DNA of 64,000 nt from Hydrogenoanaerobacterium saccharovorans (lineage in GTDB: Bacteria > Bacillota > Clostridia > Oscillospirales > Ruminococcaceae), in contig NZ_JACSNR010000004.1 of assembly GCF_016901815.1 (NCBI RefSeq), positions 124,001 through 188,000 of the forward strand. The letters are read 5' to 3'. Shown here piece by piece: positions 7,093 to 16,074 of the stretch. Numbering within the stretch: the first letter of the stretch is position 1; each line of letters opens with the position of its first letter. The notes under the pieces were generated by a model. It saw nothing but the letters and a program-made list of their open reading frames with translations. It searched no databases and was not told the DNA's origin. The translations under genes were made by a program, and so were the position numbers.

Positions 7093-8517
7093 ATGGAAAT
7101 GGTAAACGAGATCAAAAAACTTGTGGACGCTAAGAAGGAAGCTTTCCTGCATGCCGGCGACCTGGTCTGGGAATATGCTGAAATCGGCTTCAAGGAATTC
7201 CAGTCTGCCAAGGCTCTGACCGATGTTCTCAAGGCCGAGGGCTTTGCGGTGGAGGAAGGCGTTGCCGGAATCCCCACTGCCTTTGTAGCCAGCTGGGGCG
7301 AAGGCAAGCCCATCATCGGTCTGCTGGGCGAATATGATGCCCTGCCTGCCCTCAAGCATGCTGCCGGCGATCCGGTGGAGAGCTCTGAGATCGTAAGCGA
7401 GAACGGTCATGGCTGCGGTCACAACCTGCTGGGCGCCGGTGCGCTGGGTGCCGCTGTGGCAGTCAAGGATTATATGCAGGCCCATGGCCTCAAGGGTACC
7501 ATCCGCTACTATGGCTGCCCCGGTGAGGAGTTCGGCTCCGGCAAGATGTTCATGGCCCGGGCAGGACTCTTTGACGACCTGGATGCTGCCTTTACCTGGC
7601 ACGGCGGCGCTTACAACGCCATCACTGCCGACCACTCCCTGGCTAACCTCTGCGCTTACTTCAAGTTCAAGGGACGCACCAGCCACGCTGCCGGTTCCCC
7701 CCATCTGGGACGCAGCGCCCTGGATGCCTGCGAACTGATGAATGTGGGCTGCAACTATCTCCGGGAGCATATCCTGCCCGATGAGCGCATCCACTATGCC
7801 TATACCGATGTGGGCGGCTCGGCTCCCAATGTGGTACAGGATCATGCCTGCGTTTTCTACTATGTACGGTCTCCCCGGCTGTATCAGGTGCTGGACCTCT
7901 ATGAGCGGGTCAAGGATGTAGCCCGGGGCGCTGCTCTGATGACCGGCACCCAGCTCGAGATCGTCCTCAACGACGGCCTGTGCGATTATGTCCCCAACGA
8001 CACTCTCTCCAAGCTGCTCTATGAGTCCTTCTGTGAGGCTGGCGGTCCCAAGTTCTCGGAGGAGGAAAAGGCTCTGGCTGCGGAATTTGCCAAGACCTTC
8101 GATCCCGCCGCCGTGGCAGACAAGGCCCGTACCCTGGCTGCTCACTTCGGTCCGGAAGTGGCTGAGAAGTACAAGGATCAGATCCTGGTGGAGGACATCT
8201 TCCCCTATCATGCCAGCGATATGATTTCCAGCGGCAGCACCGATGTGGGCGATGTGAGCTACTGCGCTCCCACCGCTCAGATGAATGTATCCACCTGGGC
8301 ACTCTGCACCACCGGTCATACCTGGCAGGTGACTGCTCAGTCGGGCAGCGACATCGGACGCACCGGCACTGTCAAGGCCGCTGAGGTACTGGCCCTGGCT
8401 TCCATCAAGGCCATGCAGAATCCGGAGCTGCTCGAAAAGGCCAAGGAAGAGTGGAAAAAGGCCACCGGCGGCAAGTATGTCTGCCCGGTAACCGACGATG
8501 TTCAGCCGGCCCTCTAA
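7093..8517 (+). CDS. M20 family amidohydrolase (AbgB-like), paralogue 2
   Basis: A 474-residue protein with the same motif order as the enzyme at 2176: LGEYDALPALKHAAG, GHGCGHNLLGAG, CPGEEFGSGK, GRTSHAAGSPHLGRSALDA, and the C-terminal SSGSTDVGDVSY block. All metal and catalytic positions appear intact, so an active zinc amidohydrolase of small amide conjugates is expected. The start follows GGAGGGA. It has its own strong promoter and is followed at 159 bp by a third paralogue with a separate promoter, so the two can be regulated independently. The tandem arrangement suggests local duplication followed by divergence in specificity. Confidence 0.9.
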   Translation: MEMVNEIKKLVDAKKEAFLHAGDLVWEYAEIGFKEFQSAKALTDVLKAEGFAVEEGVAGIPTAFVASWGEGKPIIGLLGEYDALPALKHAAGDPVESSEIVSENGHGCGHNLLGAGALGAAVAVKDYMQAHGLKGTIRYYGCPGEEFGSGKMFMARAGLFDDLDAAFTWHGGAYNAITADHSLANLCAYFKFKGRTSHAAGSPHLGRSALDACELMNVGCNYLREHILPDERIHYAYTDVGGSAPNVVQDHACVFYYVRSPRLYQVLDLYERVKDVARGAALMTGTQLEIVLNDGLCDYVPNDTLSKLLYESFCEAGGPKFSEEEKALAAEFAKTFDPAAVADKARTLAAHFGPEVAEKYKDQILVEDIFPYHASDMISSGSTDVGDVSYCAPTAQMNVSTWALCTTGHTWQVTAQSGSDIGRTGTVKAAEVLALASIKAMQNPELLEKAKEEWKKATGGKYVCPVTDDVQPAL

Positions 8518-8570
8518 GGCTATAAAATGAATGAATACACAGTAATTCCTGCAAAATATACCCGTATTTC

Positions 8571-8599
8571 TTGACTTTGCCAGGGAAAGCTGGTAAACT
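8571..8599 (+). promoter_or_regulatory. Promoter of the third M20 gene
   Basis: TTGACT (8571-8576), 17-bp spacer, TAAACT (8594-8599), 77 bp before the start codon at 8677. No terminator is seen between the two M20 genes, so read-through is also possible. Confidence 0.7.
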
Positions 8600-8676
8600 A
8601 TGAAAAAGCAATGTTGGGTCCGTGTCACTCTGGCACGGATTCAGCTGTATATCGAAGATTAACGGAGGTATCTGTA

Positions 8677-10104
8677 ATGGCTGATGTTCAGAAGATCAAA
8701 GCCCTGGTGGACGAAAAGGCCGATAAGTTTGTCAATGTGGCAAACCAGGTCTGGAGCACACCCGAACTGGGCTTTAAGGAAGAGAAATCCGCTGCTGCCC
8801 TGATTGCTGCCCTGGAAAGCGAAGGCTTCAAGGTCACCACTGGCCTGGCTGGCATTCCCACCGCTTTTGTCGGTGTCTGGGGCGAAGGTCATCCGGCAAT
8901 CGCTCTGCTCGGCGAGTTCGATGCTCTGCCCAGCCTGAGCCAGGAGGCCGGCAACGATGTCCATACTCCCATCTGTGAGGGCGGTAATGGTCATGGCTGC
9001 GGTCATAACCTGCTGGGCGCCGGTTCTCTGGCTGCCGCTGTGGCTGTCAAGGACTACATGGAACAGAATGGCATCAAGGGTTCGGTTCACTACTTCGGCT
9101 GCCCCGGTGAGGAGTTCGGCTGCGGCAAGATGTTCATGGCCCGTGCCGGTGCCTTCGATGGCATTGATGCCGCCTTCACCTGGCATCCCAGCAACCTCAA
9201 CAGCGTCTGGGGCGTCAGCTCGCTGGCAAACAACAGCATCTACTACAAGTTCAAGGGCCGTACCAGCCATGCCGCTGCCTCTCCCCATCTGGGACGCAGC
9301 GCCCTGGATGCCTGTGAACTCATGAGCGTTGGCTGCAACTACCTCAGAGAACATATCATTCCCGAAGCCCGTCTGCACTATGCCTACCGGGATGTGGGCG
9401 GTTCCGCTCCCAATGTAGTACAGGATCACGCCTGCGTCAACTACTTTATCCGCGCGCCCAAGATCACCCAGGTACTGGAGCTCATCGAGCGGGTCAACGA
9501 TGTTGCCCGCGGCGCTGCCCTCATGACCGGCACCGAGCTGGAGATCCAGACTGCCGCTGGCCTGTGCGACTATCAGCCCAACGATGTCCTCTCCCAGCTG
9601 CTCTGCGACTGCCTGATGGAGACTGGCGCTCCTGAATTCGACCAGGCTGACTACGATCTGGCCCGGAAGTTCTGGGACGATTACAGCGACGCCGAGATCG
9701 AATCCTCCCTGGCCAACATCAAGGGCGTTGCCCCGGATGAGGTCTACGAGGAAGTGCGCAAGAGCCCGCTGACCGAGTACATTGCCCCCTACAAGCACAT
9801 TGACTATGCAATGCCCGGCTCCACCGATGTAGGCGATGTGAGCTACTGCACTCCCACTGCTCAGCTGGGTACCTGCTGCTGGGCCAACGGTACTCCCGGT
9901 CACACCTGGCAGGTTGCTGCCCAGGATGGCTGCAGCATCGGTCACAAGGGTATGATCGCCGCTTCCAAGGCTCTGGCCCTGGCTGTGATCCGCACCATGG
10001 AAGATCCTGAGCTGCTCAAGAAGGCTCATGAGGAATATGTCAAGACCACCGGCGGCAAGTACATCTGCCCGGTTCCTCCGGAGACTGTTCCCCTGTTTGA
10101 CTGA
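8677..10104 (+). CDS. M20 family amidohydrolase (AbgB-like), paralogue 3
   Basis: A 475-residue enzyme; the start at 8677 follows GGAGGT (8664-8669) and aligns with its paralogues, whereas the frame stays open for 22 further upstream codons without signal. Motifs: LGEFDALPSLSQEAG, GHGCGHNLLGAG, CPGEEFGCGK, GRTSHAAASPHLGRSALDA, MPGSTDVGDVSY. It resembles the minus-strand copy at 2176 (shared LPSLSQEAG and AAASPHLGRS blocks) at least as much as its tandem neighbour. Function as for the family: cytosolic cleavage of amide-linked small molecules, substrate unknown. Confidence 0.9.
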   Translation: MADVQKIKALVDEKADKFVNVANQVWSTPELGFKEEKSAAALIAALESEGFKVTTGLAGIPTAFVGVWGEGHPAIALLGEFDALPSLSQEAGNDVHTPICEGGNGHGCGHNLLGAGSLAAAVAVKDYMEQNGIKGSVHYFGCPGEEFGCGKMFMARAGAFDGIDAAFTWHPSNLNSVWGVSSLANNSIYYKFKGRTSHAAASPHLGRSALDACELMSVGCNYLREHIIPEARLHYAYRDVGGSAPNVVQDHACVNYFIRAPKITQVLELIERVNDVARGAALMTGTELEIQTAAGLCDYQPNDVLSQLLCDCLMETGAPEFDQADYDLARKFWDDYSDAEIESSLANIKGVAPDEVYEEVRKSPLTEYIAPYKHIDYAMPGSTDVGDVSYCTPTAQLGTCCWANGTPGHTWQVAAQDGCSIGHKGMIAASKALALAVIRTMEDPELLKKAHEEYVKTTGGKYICPVPPETVPLFD

Positions 10105-10122
10105 TCCCGAATCAACACATCA

Positions 10123-10154
10123 AAAAAACGGACAGCGGCTGCTGTCCGTTTTTT
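10123..10154. terminator. Bidirectional terminator between M20 and pdp genes
   Basis: A 14-bp stem (10123-10136 with 10141-10154) around a GGCT loop, with A and T runs on opposite sides, so it can stop transcription from both the plus-strand M20 gene and the minus-strand pdp operon. Confidence 0.9.
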
Positions 10155-10159
10155 CTTGT

Positions 10160-10195
10160 CCGCGGCGGAAGATTCCATGCTCCGCCGCGGTTTTT
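10160..10195 (+). terminator. Second tandem terminator
   Basis: A 10-bp GC-only-rich stem (10160-10169 with 10181-10190), 11-nt loop, and T5 run on the plus strand only. It backs up the preceding terminator and protects the pdp operon from antisense transcription. Confidence 0.8.
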
Positions 10196-10212
10196 ATATC
10201 GCTGTGCCGGGA

Positions 10213-11541
10213 TCAGTACAGCTCGGTTCCCTCTGCCGAAACCCGCCCCAGAATCAGCTTAGGACTCTCGGGCAGCGGCTCCGGCGAAATGGTCACCGCC
10301 TCCAGGAACAGACGCTCTGCCTCATCAAACCGCACCGGGTCTCCCGAGGTGTAGAGCCGTGCAAACTCAAAGCCTCCGTCCACCTGTTCGCCCAGGTTCA
10401 TCTTGAAGTAGATGCCCGCTGTGTAGTCGATGGCATCGCCCTTGGCCTGCCGTCCGGCGCCCAGCATGGCTGCCGCAAGGCCGCATTTCTCGGCGTCAAT
10501 ATGGGTGATGTAACCGTCCATCGGCGCCTTGACCCGGCGGAAGTCAGAGGCAGCCGGGAGCTTCTGGGTATCCTCGATCGCCGATACATCACCGCCCTGT
10601 GCCGCTACCATCTCCTTGAATTTTGCCAGGGCTGCTCCGGTCAGAATGGCTTCCCGGGCCAGCTTGTTGCAGTGGATAATATCCCCCTTGCCTGCCAGGT
10701 ACAGCATATTGGCTGCCAGCTCCCGGCAGATGGTGGTCAGTTCCGAGGGGCCATGGCCTTCCAGAGTCTCCACCGCCTCCCGGACCTCCAGGGTATTGCC
10801 CACCGCATTGCCCAGCGGCGCATCCATGTTGGTGATCAGCGCCACAGTGTGCCGTCCCACCGCTTCTCCGATCTGCACCATGGTCTCCGCCAGACGCACC
10901 GCGTCCTCCAGCGTCTTCATGAACGCACCGCTGCCCACCTTTACATCCAGCACGATACCGTCTGCTCCGGCAGCGATCTTCTTGGACATGATGCTCGCCG
11001 CAATCAGCGGAATGCTCTCCACAGTGGCAGTCACGTCCCGCAGCGCATAGAGCTTCTTGTCTGCCGGCGCCAGGTCGCCGCTCTGGCCTACCACACAGGC
11101 GCCTACGGTATTGACGGTGCGGATAAATTCCTCCGGGGAAAGCTCCACACAGAAGCCGGGAATGGATTCCAGCTTATCCACAGTGCCGCCGGTGTGTCCC
11201 AGACCGCGCCCGGACATCTTTGCCACCGGCACTCCGCAGGCTGCCACAATGGGAGCCACCACCATGGTGGTCTTGTCCCCCACGCCGCCGGTGGAATGCT
11301 TATCCGCCTTGAAGCCCTGAATCCCCGAAAGATCCACCAGATCTCCCGAATGGGCCATCCGGTCGGTGAGGACAGCAGTTTCATGGGGATCAAGCCCCTG
11401 GAAGTAGATCGCCATCATCAGAGCCGAAAGCTGATAATCCGGAATGGAACCATCGGTACAGCCCTGGACCACAAAGCTGATCTCTTCATCGGTCAATGGG
11501 AATCCGTCACGTTTTTTATGGATGATGTCATACATTCTCAT
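10213..11541 (-). CDS. pdp: Pyrimidine-nucleoside phosphorylase
   Basis: A 442-residue protein, the usual length for the family. The thymidine/pyrimidine phosphorylase signature KMSGRGLGHTGGTVDKLE lies near residue 110 and the phosphate-binding KADKHSTGGVGDKTT region precedes it. The enzyme reversibly phosphorolyses uridine, thymidine and deoxyuridine to the base and (deoxy)ribose-1-phosphate in the cytosol. It is the last gene of an operon with a nucleoside ABC importer (11635-15219), so import and salvage are coupled. A 9-bp hairpin without a T run (11575-11615) lies in the 93-bp gap before it and may stabilise or process the message. Confidence 0.95.
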   Translation of the reverse strand: MRMYDIIHKKRDGFPLTDEEISFVVQGCTDGSIPDYQLSALMMAIYFQGLDPHETAVLTDRMAHSGDLVDLSGIQGFKADKHSTGGVGDKTTMVVAPIVAACGVPVAKMSGRGLGHTGGTVDKLESIPGFCVELSPEEFIRTVNTVGACVVGQSGDLAPADKKLYALRDVTATVESIPLIAASIMSKKIAAGADGIVLDVKVGSGAFMKTLEDAVRLAETMVQIGEAVGRHTVALITNMDAPLGNAVGNTLEVREAVETLEGHGPSELTTICRELAANMLYLAGKGDIIHCNKLAREAILTGAALAKFKEMVAAQGGDVSAIEDTQKLPAASDFRRVKAPMDGYITHIDAEKCGLAAAMLGAGRQAKGDAIDYTAGIYFKMNLGEQVDGGFEFARLYTSGDPVRFDEAERLFLEAVTISPEPLPESPKLILGRVSAEGTELY

Positions 11542-11634
11542 AGTCAGACACTCCTTTATGATTTCGAAAGACCGGAACAGCCGCCCGGGACATGACTGAC
11601 CACAGACGGCTGTTCATAAACAAAGACTTGGATT

Positions 11635-12561
11635 TTACCGGGCACCCTTCTCATAGGGGACACCGTCTGCCTTGGGAGCCACAGCCTTGCCGACAAACAG
11701 CACCAGTACCAGGATTGTGAGCACATAGGGCAGCATGGACAGCAGCTGGGGCGAAATGCTGGAGCTGCCGCCGCCGAGCATAACCACCAGTGCCTGTGCA
11801 AAGGCAAAGACCAGGCAGGCCAGGAATGCTCCATGGGGAGTCCACTTGCCGAAGATCACTGCCGCCATGGCGATGAAGCCCTGACCCGAGATAACCGTGG
11901 GGGTGAACAGCGAAACCACAGCCAGCGACTGAGCCGCGCCGCCGAAGCCAGCGAGAACGCCGGAAATGATAACAGCCGCATACCGCACCGCATAGACATT
12001 GACACCCAGGGTATCCGCGGCGGCGGGATGCTCACCCACTGCCCGCAGACGCAGGCCCCACTTGGTACGGTAGAGCACGAACCAGATCACACCGGTGAGC
12101 ACCAGAGCGATCACAAAGGTGATGTCCACATCGAAGTTGCGCAGGGCACCCTCCGGCTGCAGGCCCAGCAGGCTCATCAGCTTGGGCATCTGCTTGGGCA
12201 CCGGCTTGGACATGGTAGCGCCGTCAAAGAACAGACGGCAGAGGAACAGAGCCAGGCCCTGTCCGATGAAGTTGAGGGCGACACCCGAGATGGTCTGATT
12301 GGCCTTGAAGGTGATGGAGGCCACTGCGTGCAGCAGAGCCAGCAGACCGCCTGCCAGACCCGCTGCCAGGAAGCCGATCCAGGGGCTGGCGCTGTAATAG
12401 CCAGCTGCCGCACCGGCAAAGGCACCGATCACCATCATGCCTTCCAGGCCGATGTTGATGACGCCGGAGCGCTCACTGACGACGCCGCCCAGAGCGGTGA
12501 GGATCAGCGGGGCTGCATACATAAATGTAATGGTGATTGCCAGAAAAATATTACTTGCCAT
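11635..12561 (-). CDS. Nucleoside ABC transporter permease, NupQ-like
   Basis: A 308-residue permease of the BPD_transp_2 type with about nine hydrophobic helices; the blocks SERSGVINIGLEGMMVIGAF and GANQ-like KANQTISGVALN are typical of the second permease of BMP-type nucleoside importers (B. subtilis NupQ). It forms a heterodimeric channel with the neighbouring permease. The start overlaps the end of the upstream permease by 11 bp and has a GAGGAGGGG site, implying translational coupling. Confidence 0.9.
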   Translation of the reverse strand: MASNIFLAITITFMYAAPLILTALGGVVSERSGVINIGLEGMMVIGAFAGAAAGYYSASPWIGFLAAGLAGGLLALLHAVASITFKANQTISGVALNFIGQGLALFLCRLFFDGATMSKPVPKQMPKLMSLLGLQPEGALRNFDVDITFVIALVLTGVIWFVLYRTKWGLRLRAVGEHPAAADTLGVNVYAVRYAAVIISGVLAGFGGAAQSLAVVSLFTPTVISGQGFIAMAAVIFGKWTPHGAFLACLVFAFAQALVVMLGGGSSSISPQLLSMLPYVLTILVLVLFVGKAVAPKADGVPYEKGAR

Positions 12562-13687
12562 TGCTTCTGCCCCTCCTCTTTTCCAGATAGTCAGCCAGCA
12601 TGCGGAAGGCTCCCGACATGGCGATGAAGAAGATGATGGTACCGATCACGATATTGATGATCTCACTGGGAGCACCCAGATCCGCCTGAATGGAGCTGCC
12701 GCCGTACTGCAGTCCCGCAAACAACAGTGCCGAAGCGATCACACCCAGCGGCGAGGTATTTGCCATCAGCGCCACCGAGATACCATCGAAGCCATAACCG
12801 GGCTGGGAGGTAAGGGTGGTGATGCGGTGAGGCATGGCGCCGGTGATGACAATGGCGCCGGCCAGACCTGCCAGAGCGCCCGCAAAGGCCAGGGACAGGA
12901 TAATATTCTTGTTGACATTGATACCGGCAAACCGGGCGGCCTCACTGCCGGAGCCCACGGCCCGCATCTCATAGCCCCGGGTGGTGCGGTTTAGAATGAA
13001 CCATACCAGGAAAGCCGCGGCAATCGCCAGGAAGATGCCGTAGTTGAGGTCGGTCTTGATGAGCACATCGCCCAGAATGGGATGGGTGCCGTCCAGCAGC
13101 CATTCCCGACCGGCATCGGAGGTCTTCCACTCGTTGAGGATTACGATCCAGGAGCTGGGAAGCACCTCATAGGAAGCCTCGGTCTGGGGCTTCTTGAGCC
13201 AGGGCATACCGATCATGAAGTTATTGAAGTACAGGGCGATCCAGTTGAGCATGATGCCCGAGATAACCTCATGGATGCCGAACTTGGCCTTGAGCACGCC
13301 CACCAGGGCGCCCCACAGACCGGCAGCGGCGATAGCTGCCAGAGCCACCGCGATGAAGTGGATCACCGGCGGGAGCTCGATGCAGTAGCCGACCACGACT
13401 GCTGCCACCATGCCCATGATGGCCTGGCCCTCAGCGCCGATATTGAACATACCGGTCTTGAAGGCGAAAGAAATGCTCAGTCCGGTGAAGATGAGCGGTG
13501 TGGCCCGGATGATCACCTGGACAATATACTTGGGTTTGGAAAAAATGCCGCTGATCATCGAAGCATAGGCAGCTGCCGGATTGTAGCCCGCAATGGACAG
13601 GACAATGGCTCCGACAATAAAGCCCATCACGATCGAGATCAGGATACCGGTGATCGGCCGGCGAAGTGCTTTTTCGAGTTGTTTCAT
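12551..13687 (-). CDS. Nucleoside ABC transporter permease, NupP-like
   Basis: A 378-residue permease, longer than its partner owing to an extracytoplasmic insertion between central helices (about residues 160-205). The motif FKTGMFNIGAEGQAIMGM is diagnostic for the first permease of nucleoside/simple-sugar BMP-type systems. The ATG at 13687 forms a TGATG junction with the stop of the ATPase gene and has an AGGAGG site; a GTG one codon earlier is the alternative. It acts with the ATPase and second permease to import nucleosides. Confidence 0.9.
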   Translation of the reverse strand: MKQLEKALRRPITGILISIVMGFIVGAIVLSIAGYNPAAAYASMISGIFSKPKYIVQVIIRATPLIFTGLSISFAFKTGMFNIGAEGQAIMGMVAAVVVGYCIELPPVIHFIAVALAAIAAAGLWGALVGVLKAKFGIHEVISGIMLNWIALYFNNFMIGMPWLKKPQTEASYEVLPSSWIVILNEWKTSDAGREWLLDGTHPILGDVLIKTDLNYGIFLAIAAAFLVWFILNRTTRGYEMRAVGSGSEAARFAGINVNKNIILSLAFAGALAGLAGAIVITGAMPHRITTLTSQPGYGFDGISVALMANTSPLGVIASALLFAGLQYGGSSIQADLGAPSEIINIVIGTIIFFIAMSGAFRMLADYLEKRRGRSNGK

Positions 13688-15219
13688 CACTTCTTTCCTC
13701 CTGCCATCAGAAGGCCGATGTGGTTCTCATCCGCGTTTTCCGCGTCAATGGTGTCCACAATCGTTCCGTCATAAATAATTGCGATCCGGTCAGATACATC
13801 CATGACCTCGTCCAGTTCCAGCGATACCAGCAGTACCGCCTTGCCCTGATCCCGGGCTTCGATGAGCGCCTTGTGCACATACTCGATGGCGCCTACATCC
13901 AGTCCTCGGGTAGGCTGCACCGCAATGAGCACATCCGGGTCGTTGTCCACTTCCCGGGCAATGATGAGCTTTTGCTGGTTGCCGCCCGAAAGTCCCCGGG
14001 CCGCACTGTTTTCACAGCCCGCAGGCCGCACGTCGAACCGTTCGATCAGCTCGGTGGCGTGGCTGCGGATAGCCTTGAGATTCAGCACACCCTTCCGGGA
14101 GAAGGGCTCCCGGCGGAACTTCTCAATGACGAAGTTTTCCGCCACTGTGAAGTCCAGCACCAGACCATGCTTGTGCCGGTCCTCGGGAATGGTGGCGATT
14201 CCGGCTGCCAGTGTATCCGACGGGGTACGGTTCTGGATCTCCTTGTCCCGTACCCGGATGCTGCCCGCTTTGGACGGCACCATGTTCATGATGGCTTCCA
14301 CCAGTTCATGCTGTCCGTTGCCGTCAATGCCGGCGATGCCCAGGATCTCGCCCCGGCGCACCTCCAGGCTGAGGTTCTTCACCCGCTCGATTCCACGGGT
14401 ATCCTCGACGGTCAGGCCTGCAATCGAGAACAGCACCTCCCCGGGATTGGCCTTCTCCTTGGCAACGGTGAGCTTTACTTCCCGTCCCACCATCATCGAG
14501 GCCAGTTCCATCTCATCCACATCCGAAACCTTGACTGTATCAATGTATCTGCCCCGGCGGATAATGGTGCAGTAGTCTGCCGACTTCTTGATCTCACCGA
14601 GCTTATGAGTGATGATGATGATGGTCTTGCCATCGTTGGCCAGGCGGTGCATGATCTCAATGAGTTCATTAATCTCCTGAGGAGTCAGCACAGCGGTGGG
14701 CTCGTCCAGAATCAGGATCTCCGCACCGCGGTACAGAGCCTTGAGGATCTCCACACGCTGCTGCATGCCCACCGAAATATCCTCGATCTTGGCATCGGGA
14801 TCGATGGTCAGGCCATATTTTTCCGAAAGCTCCAGTACATCCTTCCGGGTGGCTGCCTCATCAATGACGCCGCCAAACCGTGTTTTTTCCATACCGAGCA
14901 TGATATTCTGTGTAACTGTGAACGGTTCCACCAGCATGAAGTGCTGATGCACCATGCCGATTCCCAGCTTGATGGCTGTATTGGGATTCTTGATAACCGC
15001 TTTCTGACCGTTGATCCGGATCTCGCCCTCATCCGCCTGATACAGTCCGTACAGGACATTCATCAATGTGGATTTACCGGCGCCGTTCTCGCCCAGAAGC
15101 GCGTGGATGCTTCCCTTTTCCACGCTGAGCTGCACACCGTTCAGTGCGCAGAAGGAGCCAAAATACTTGCTGATCCCCTGCATTTCAACGGCATACACTT
15201 TTTCTGAAGCTGCTGACAC
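13687..15219 (-). CDS. Nucleoside ABC transporter, tandem ATP-binding protein, NupO-like
   Basis: A 510-residue double-ATPase protein, the same length as B. subtilis NupO. The first module has Walker A GENGAGKST and signature ISVGMQQRVEI; the second has a divergent P-loop region (GIAGIDGNGQHEL) and signature LSGGNQQKLIIAREV, the usual asymmetry of this family. It powers the two permeases downstream. The GTG start at 15219 follows GAGAGGG and gives the family N-terminus; an upstream ATG would add an unlikely 22 residues. Operon order is ATPase, permease, permease, phosphorylase. No BMP-family binding lipoprotein gene is present beside it. Confidence 0.9.
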   Translation of the reverse strand: MSAASEKVYAVEMQGISKYFGSFCALNGVQLSVEKGSIHALLGENGAGKSTLMNVLYGLYQADEGEIRINGQKAVIKNPNTAIKLGIGMVHQHFMLVEPFTVTQNIMLGMEKTRFGGVIDEAATRKDVLELSEKYGLTIDPDAKIEDISVGMQQRVEILKALYRGAEILILDEPTAVLTPQEINELIEIMHRLANDGKTIIIITHKLGEIKKSADYCTIIRRGRYIDTVKVSDVDEMELASMMVGREVKLTVAKEKANPGEVLFSIAGLTVEDTRGIERVKNLSLEVRRGEILGIAGIDGNGQHELVEAIMNMVPSKAGSIRVRDKEIQNRTPSDTLAAGIATIPEDRHKHGLVLDFTVAENFVIEKFRREPFSRKGVLNLKAIRSHATELIERFDVRPAGCENSAARGLSGGNQQKLIIAREVDNDPDVLIAVQPTRGLDVGAIEYVHKALIEARDQGKAVLLVSLELDEVMDVSDRIAIIYDGTIVDTIDAENADENHIGLLMAGGKK

Positions 15220-15400
15220 GCTCTTCACCCTCTCTGACAGATTGTTGATACAGCCCAATCTCAGTATTGACCTGGTACAAGCCATATATATTAAGTATAT
15301 CGTAGTTTGACGAAAAATGCTACCAGAAAATCCCGCGCTTCTGCCTGCTCATTCTCGTAAATATTAACAAAATTTTAATTCCAGATTTTATCTATGATAC

Positions 15401-15440
15401 AAAAAAGAACTGCCTTCCCCCTTCCGGAGAAAGACAGTTC
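15401..15440 (-). terminator. Terminator of the flavodoxin gene
   Basis: On the minus strand GAACTG/CAGTTC flanks a CTTTCTCC/GGGGGAAG stem with a GGAA loop, followed by T6. It lies 26 bp after the flavodoxin stop. The region 15220-15400 upstream of the ATPase gene is AT-rich and holds TATACT-like boxes, but no convincing -35. Confidence 0.8.
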
Positions 15441-15465
15441 CTTCATTTCAGATCAAAGATGCCGG

Positions 15466-15939
15466 TTACAGTCTGGCTGCCTGTGCTGCCACACGCTCAC
15501 CCAGGGTGACAAACTGTTCCTTCTGCTCTTCCACATGACCGCCCAGCGCAATGGCGCCCAGATGGGTCAGCGGTTCGCCCAATGCACAGCCGCCCGAATA
15601 TACCAGCATGCCCTTGCAGAGCATCCGTACCACATTGTTCTGCAGCGCGATCTCGCAGCCGCCCTGCAGGTATCCGGCAGTACCGAAGGTGGCGCCGATC
15701 TTTCCGGCAAGCGGCAGCTTGGTTTCATCAAAGAACTTCTTCATCTGCCAGCAGGTATCTGCATAGAAGGTCGGTGCGCCGAATACCACAGCCTTGGCCT
15801 CTGCTACAAATGCCTCGTCGATCTTGTCCAGCTCAAACAGGCCCACTTCCGCGCCTGCCTTCTTCATGCCTTCAGCCACATACTCCGCAGCCTGCTTGGT
15901 ATTGCCCGATTCCGAATAGTATACGATTGCCAGTTTCAT
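15466..15939 (-). CDS. Flavodoxin family protein
   Basis: A 157-residue protein starting MKLAIVYYSESGNTKQAAEYVAEGM; the SESGNTKQ loop is the FMN phosphate-binding site. The GAPTFYADTCWQMKKFFDE and GTAGYLQGGCE segments are the flanking flavin loops. It is probably a cytosolic low-potential electron carrier or small FMN reductase. The start follows AAAGGAG. It forms its own unit between a clear promoter and terminator. Confidence 0.88.
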   Translation of the reverse strand: MKLAIVYYSESGNTKQAAEYVAEGMKKAGAEVGLFELDKIDEAFVAEAKAVVFGAPTFYADTCWQMKKFFDETKLPLAGKIGATFGTAGYLQGGCEIALQNNVVRMLCKGMLVYSGGCALGEPLTHLGAIALGGHVEEQKEQFVTLGERVAAQAARL

Positions 15940-15993
15940 TTTCCGTTCTCCTTTCCATCACTGCCGGTGCCGATCACCGGTATTATCAGTTTC

Positions 15994-16022
15994 AATATAC
16001 TACTTGCCCGGTATGGATTCAA
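15994..16022 (-). promoter_or_regulatory. Promoter of the flavodoxin gene
   Basis: Minus strand: TTGAAT (16017-16022), 17-bp spacer, TATATT (15994-15999), 55 bp before the start codon. Confidence 0.75.
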
Positions 16023-16074
16023 GCTGTTTCCGCTCCATTCTCCCACCGGCACAAATCTGTACGGAAAAATCTGG

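Noticed and set aside
15220-15400. Purine or other riboswitch before the nucleoside transporter operon
   Set aside because: Neither the conserved purine-riboswitch loops nor an anti-terminator pair is visible; only AT-rich sequence and one short AGATTG/CAATCT hairpin.
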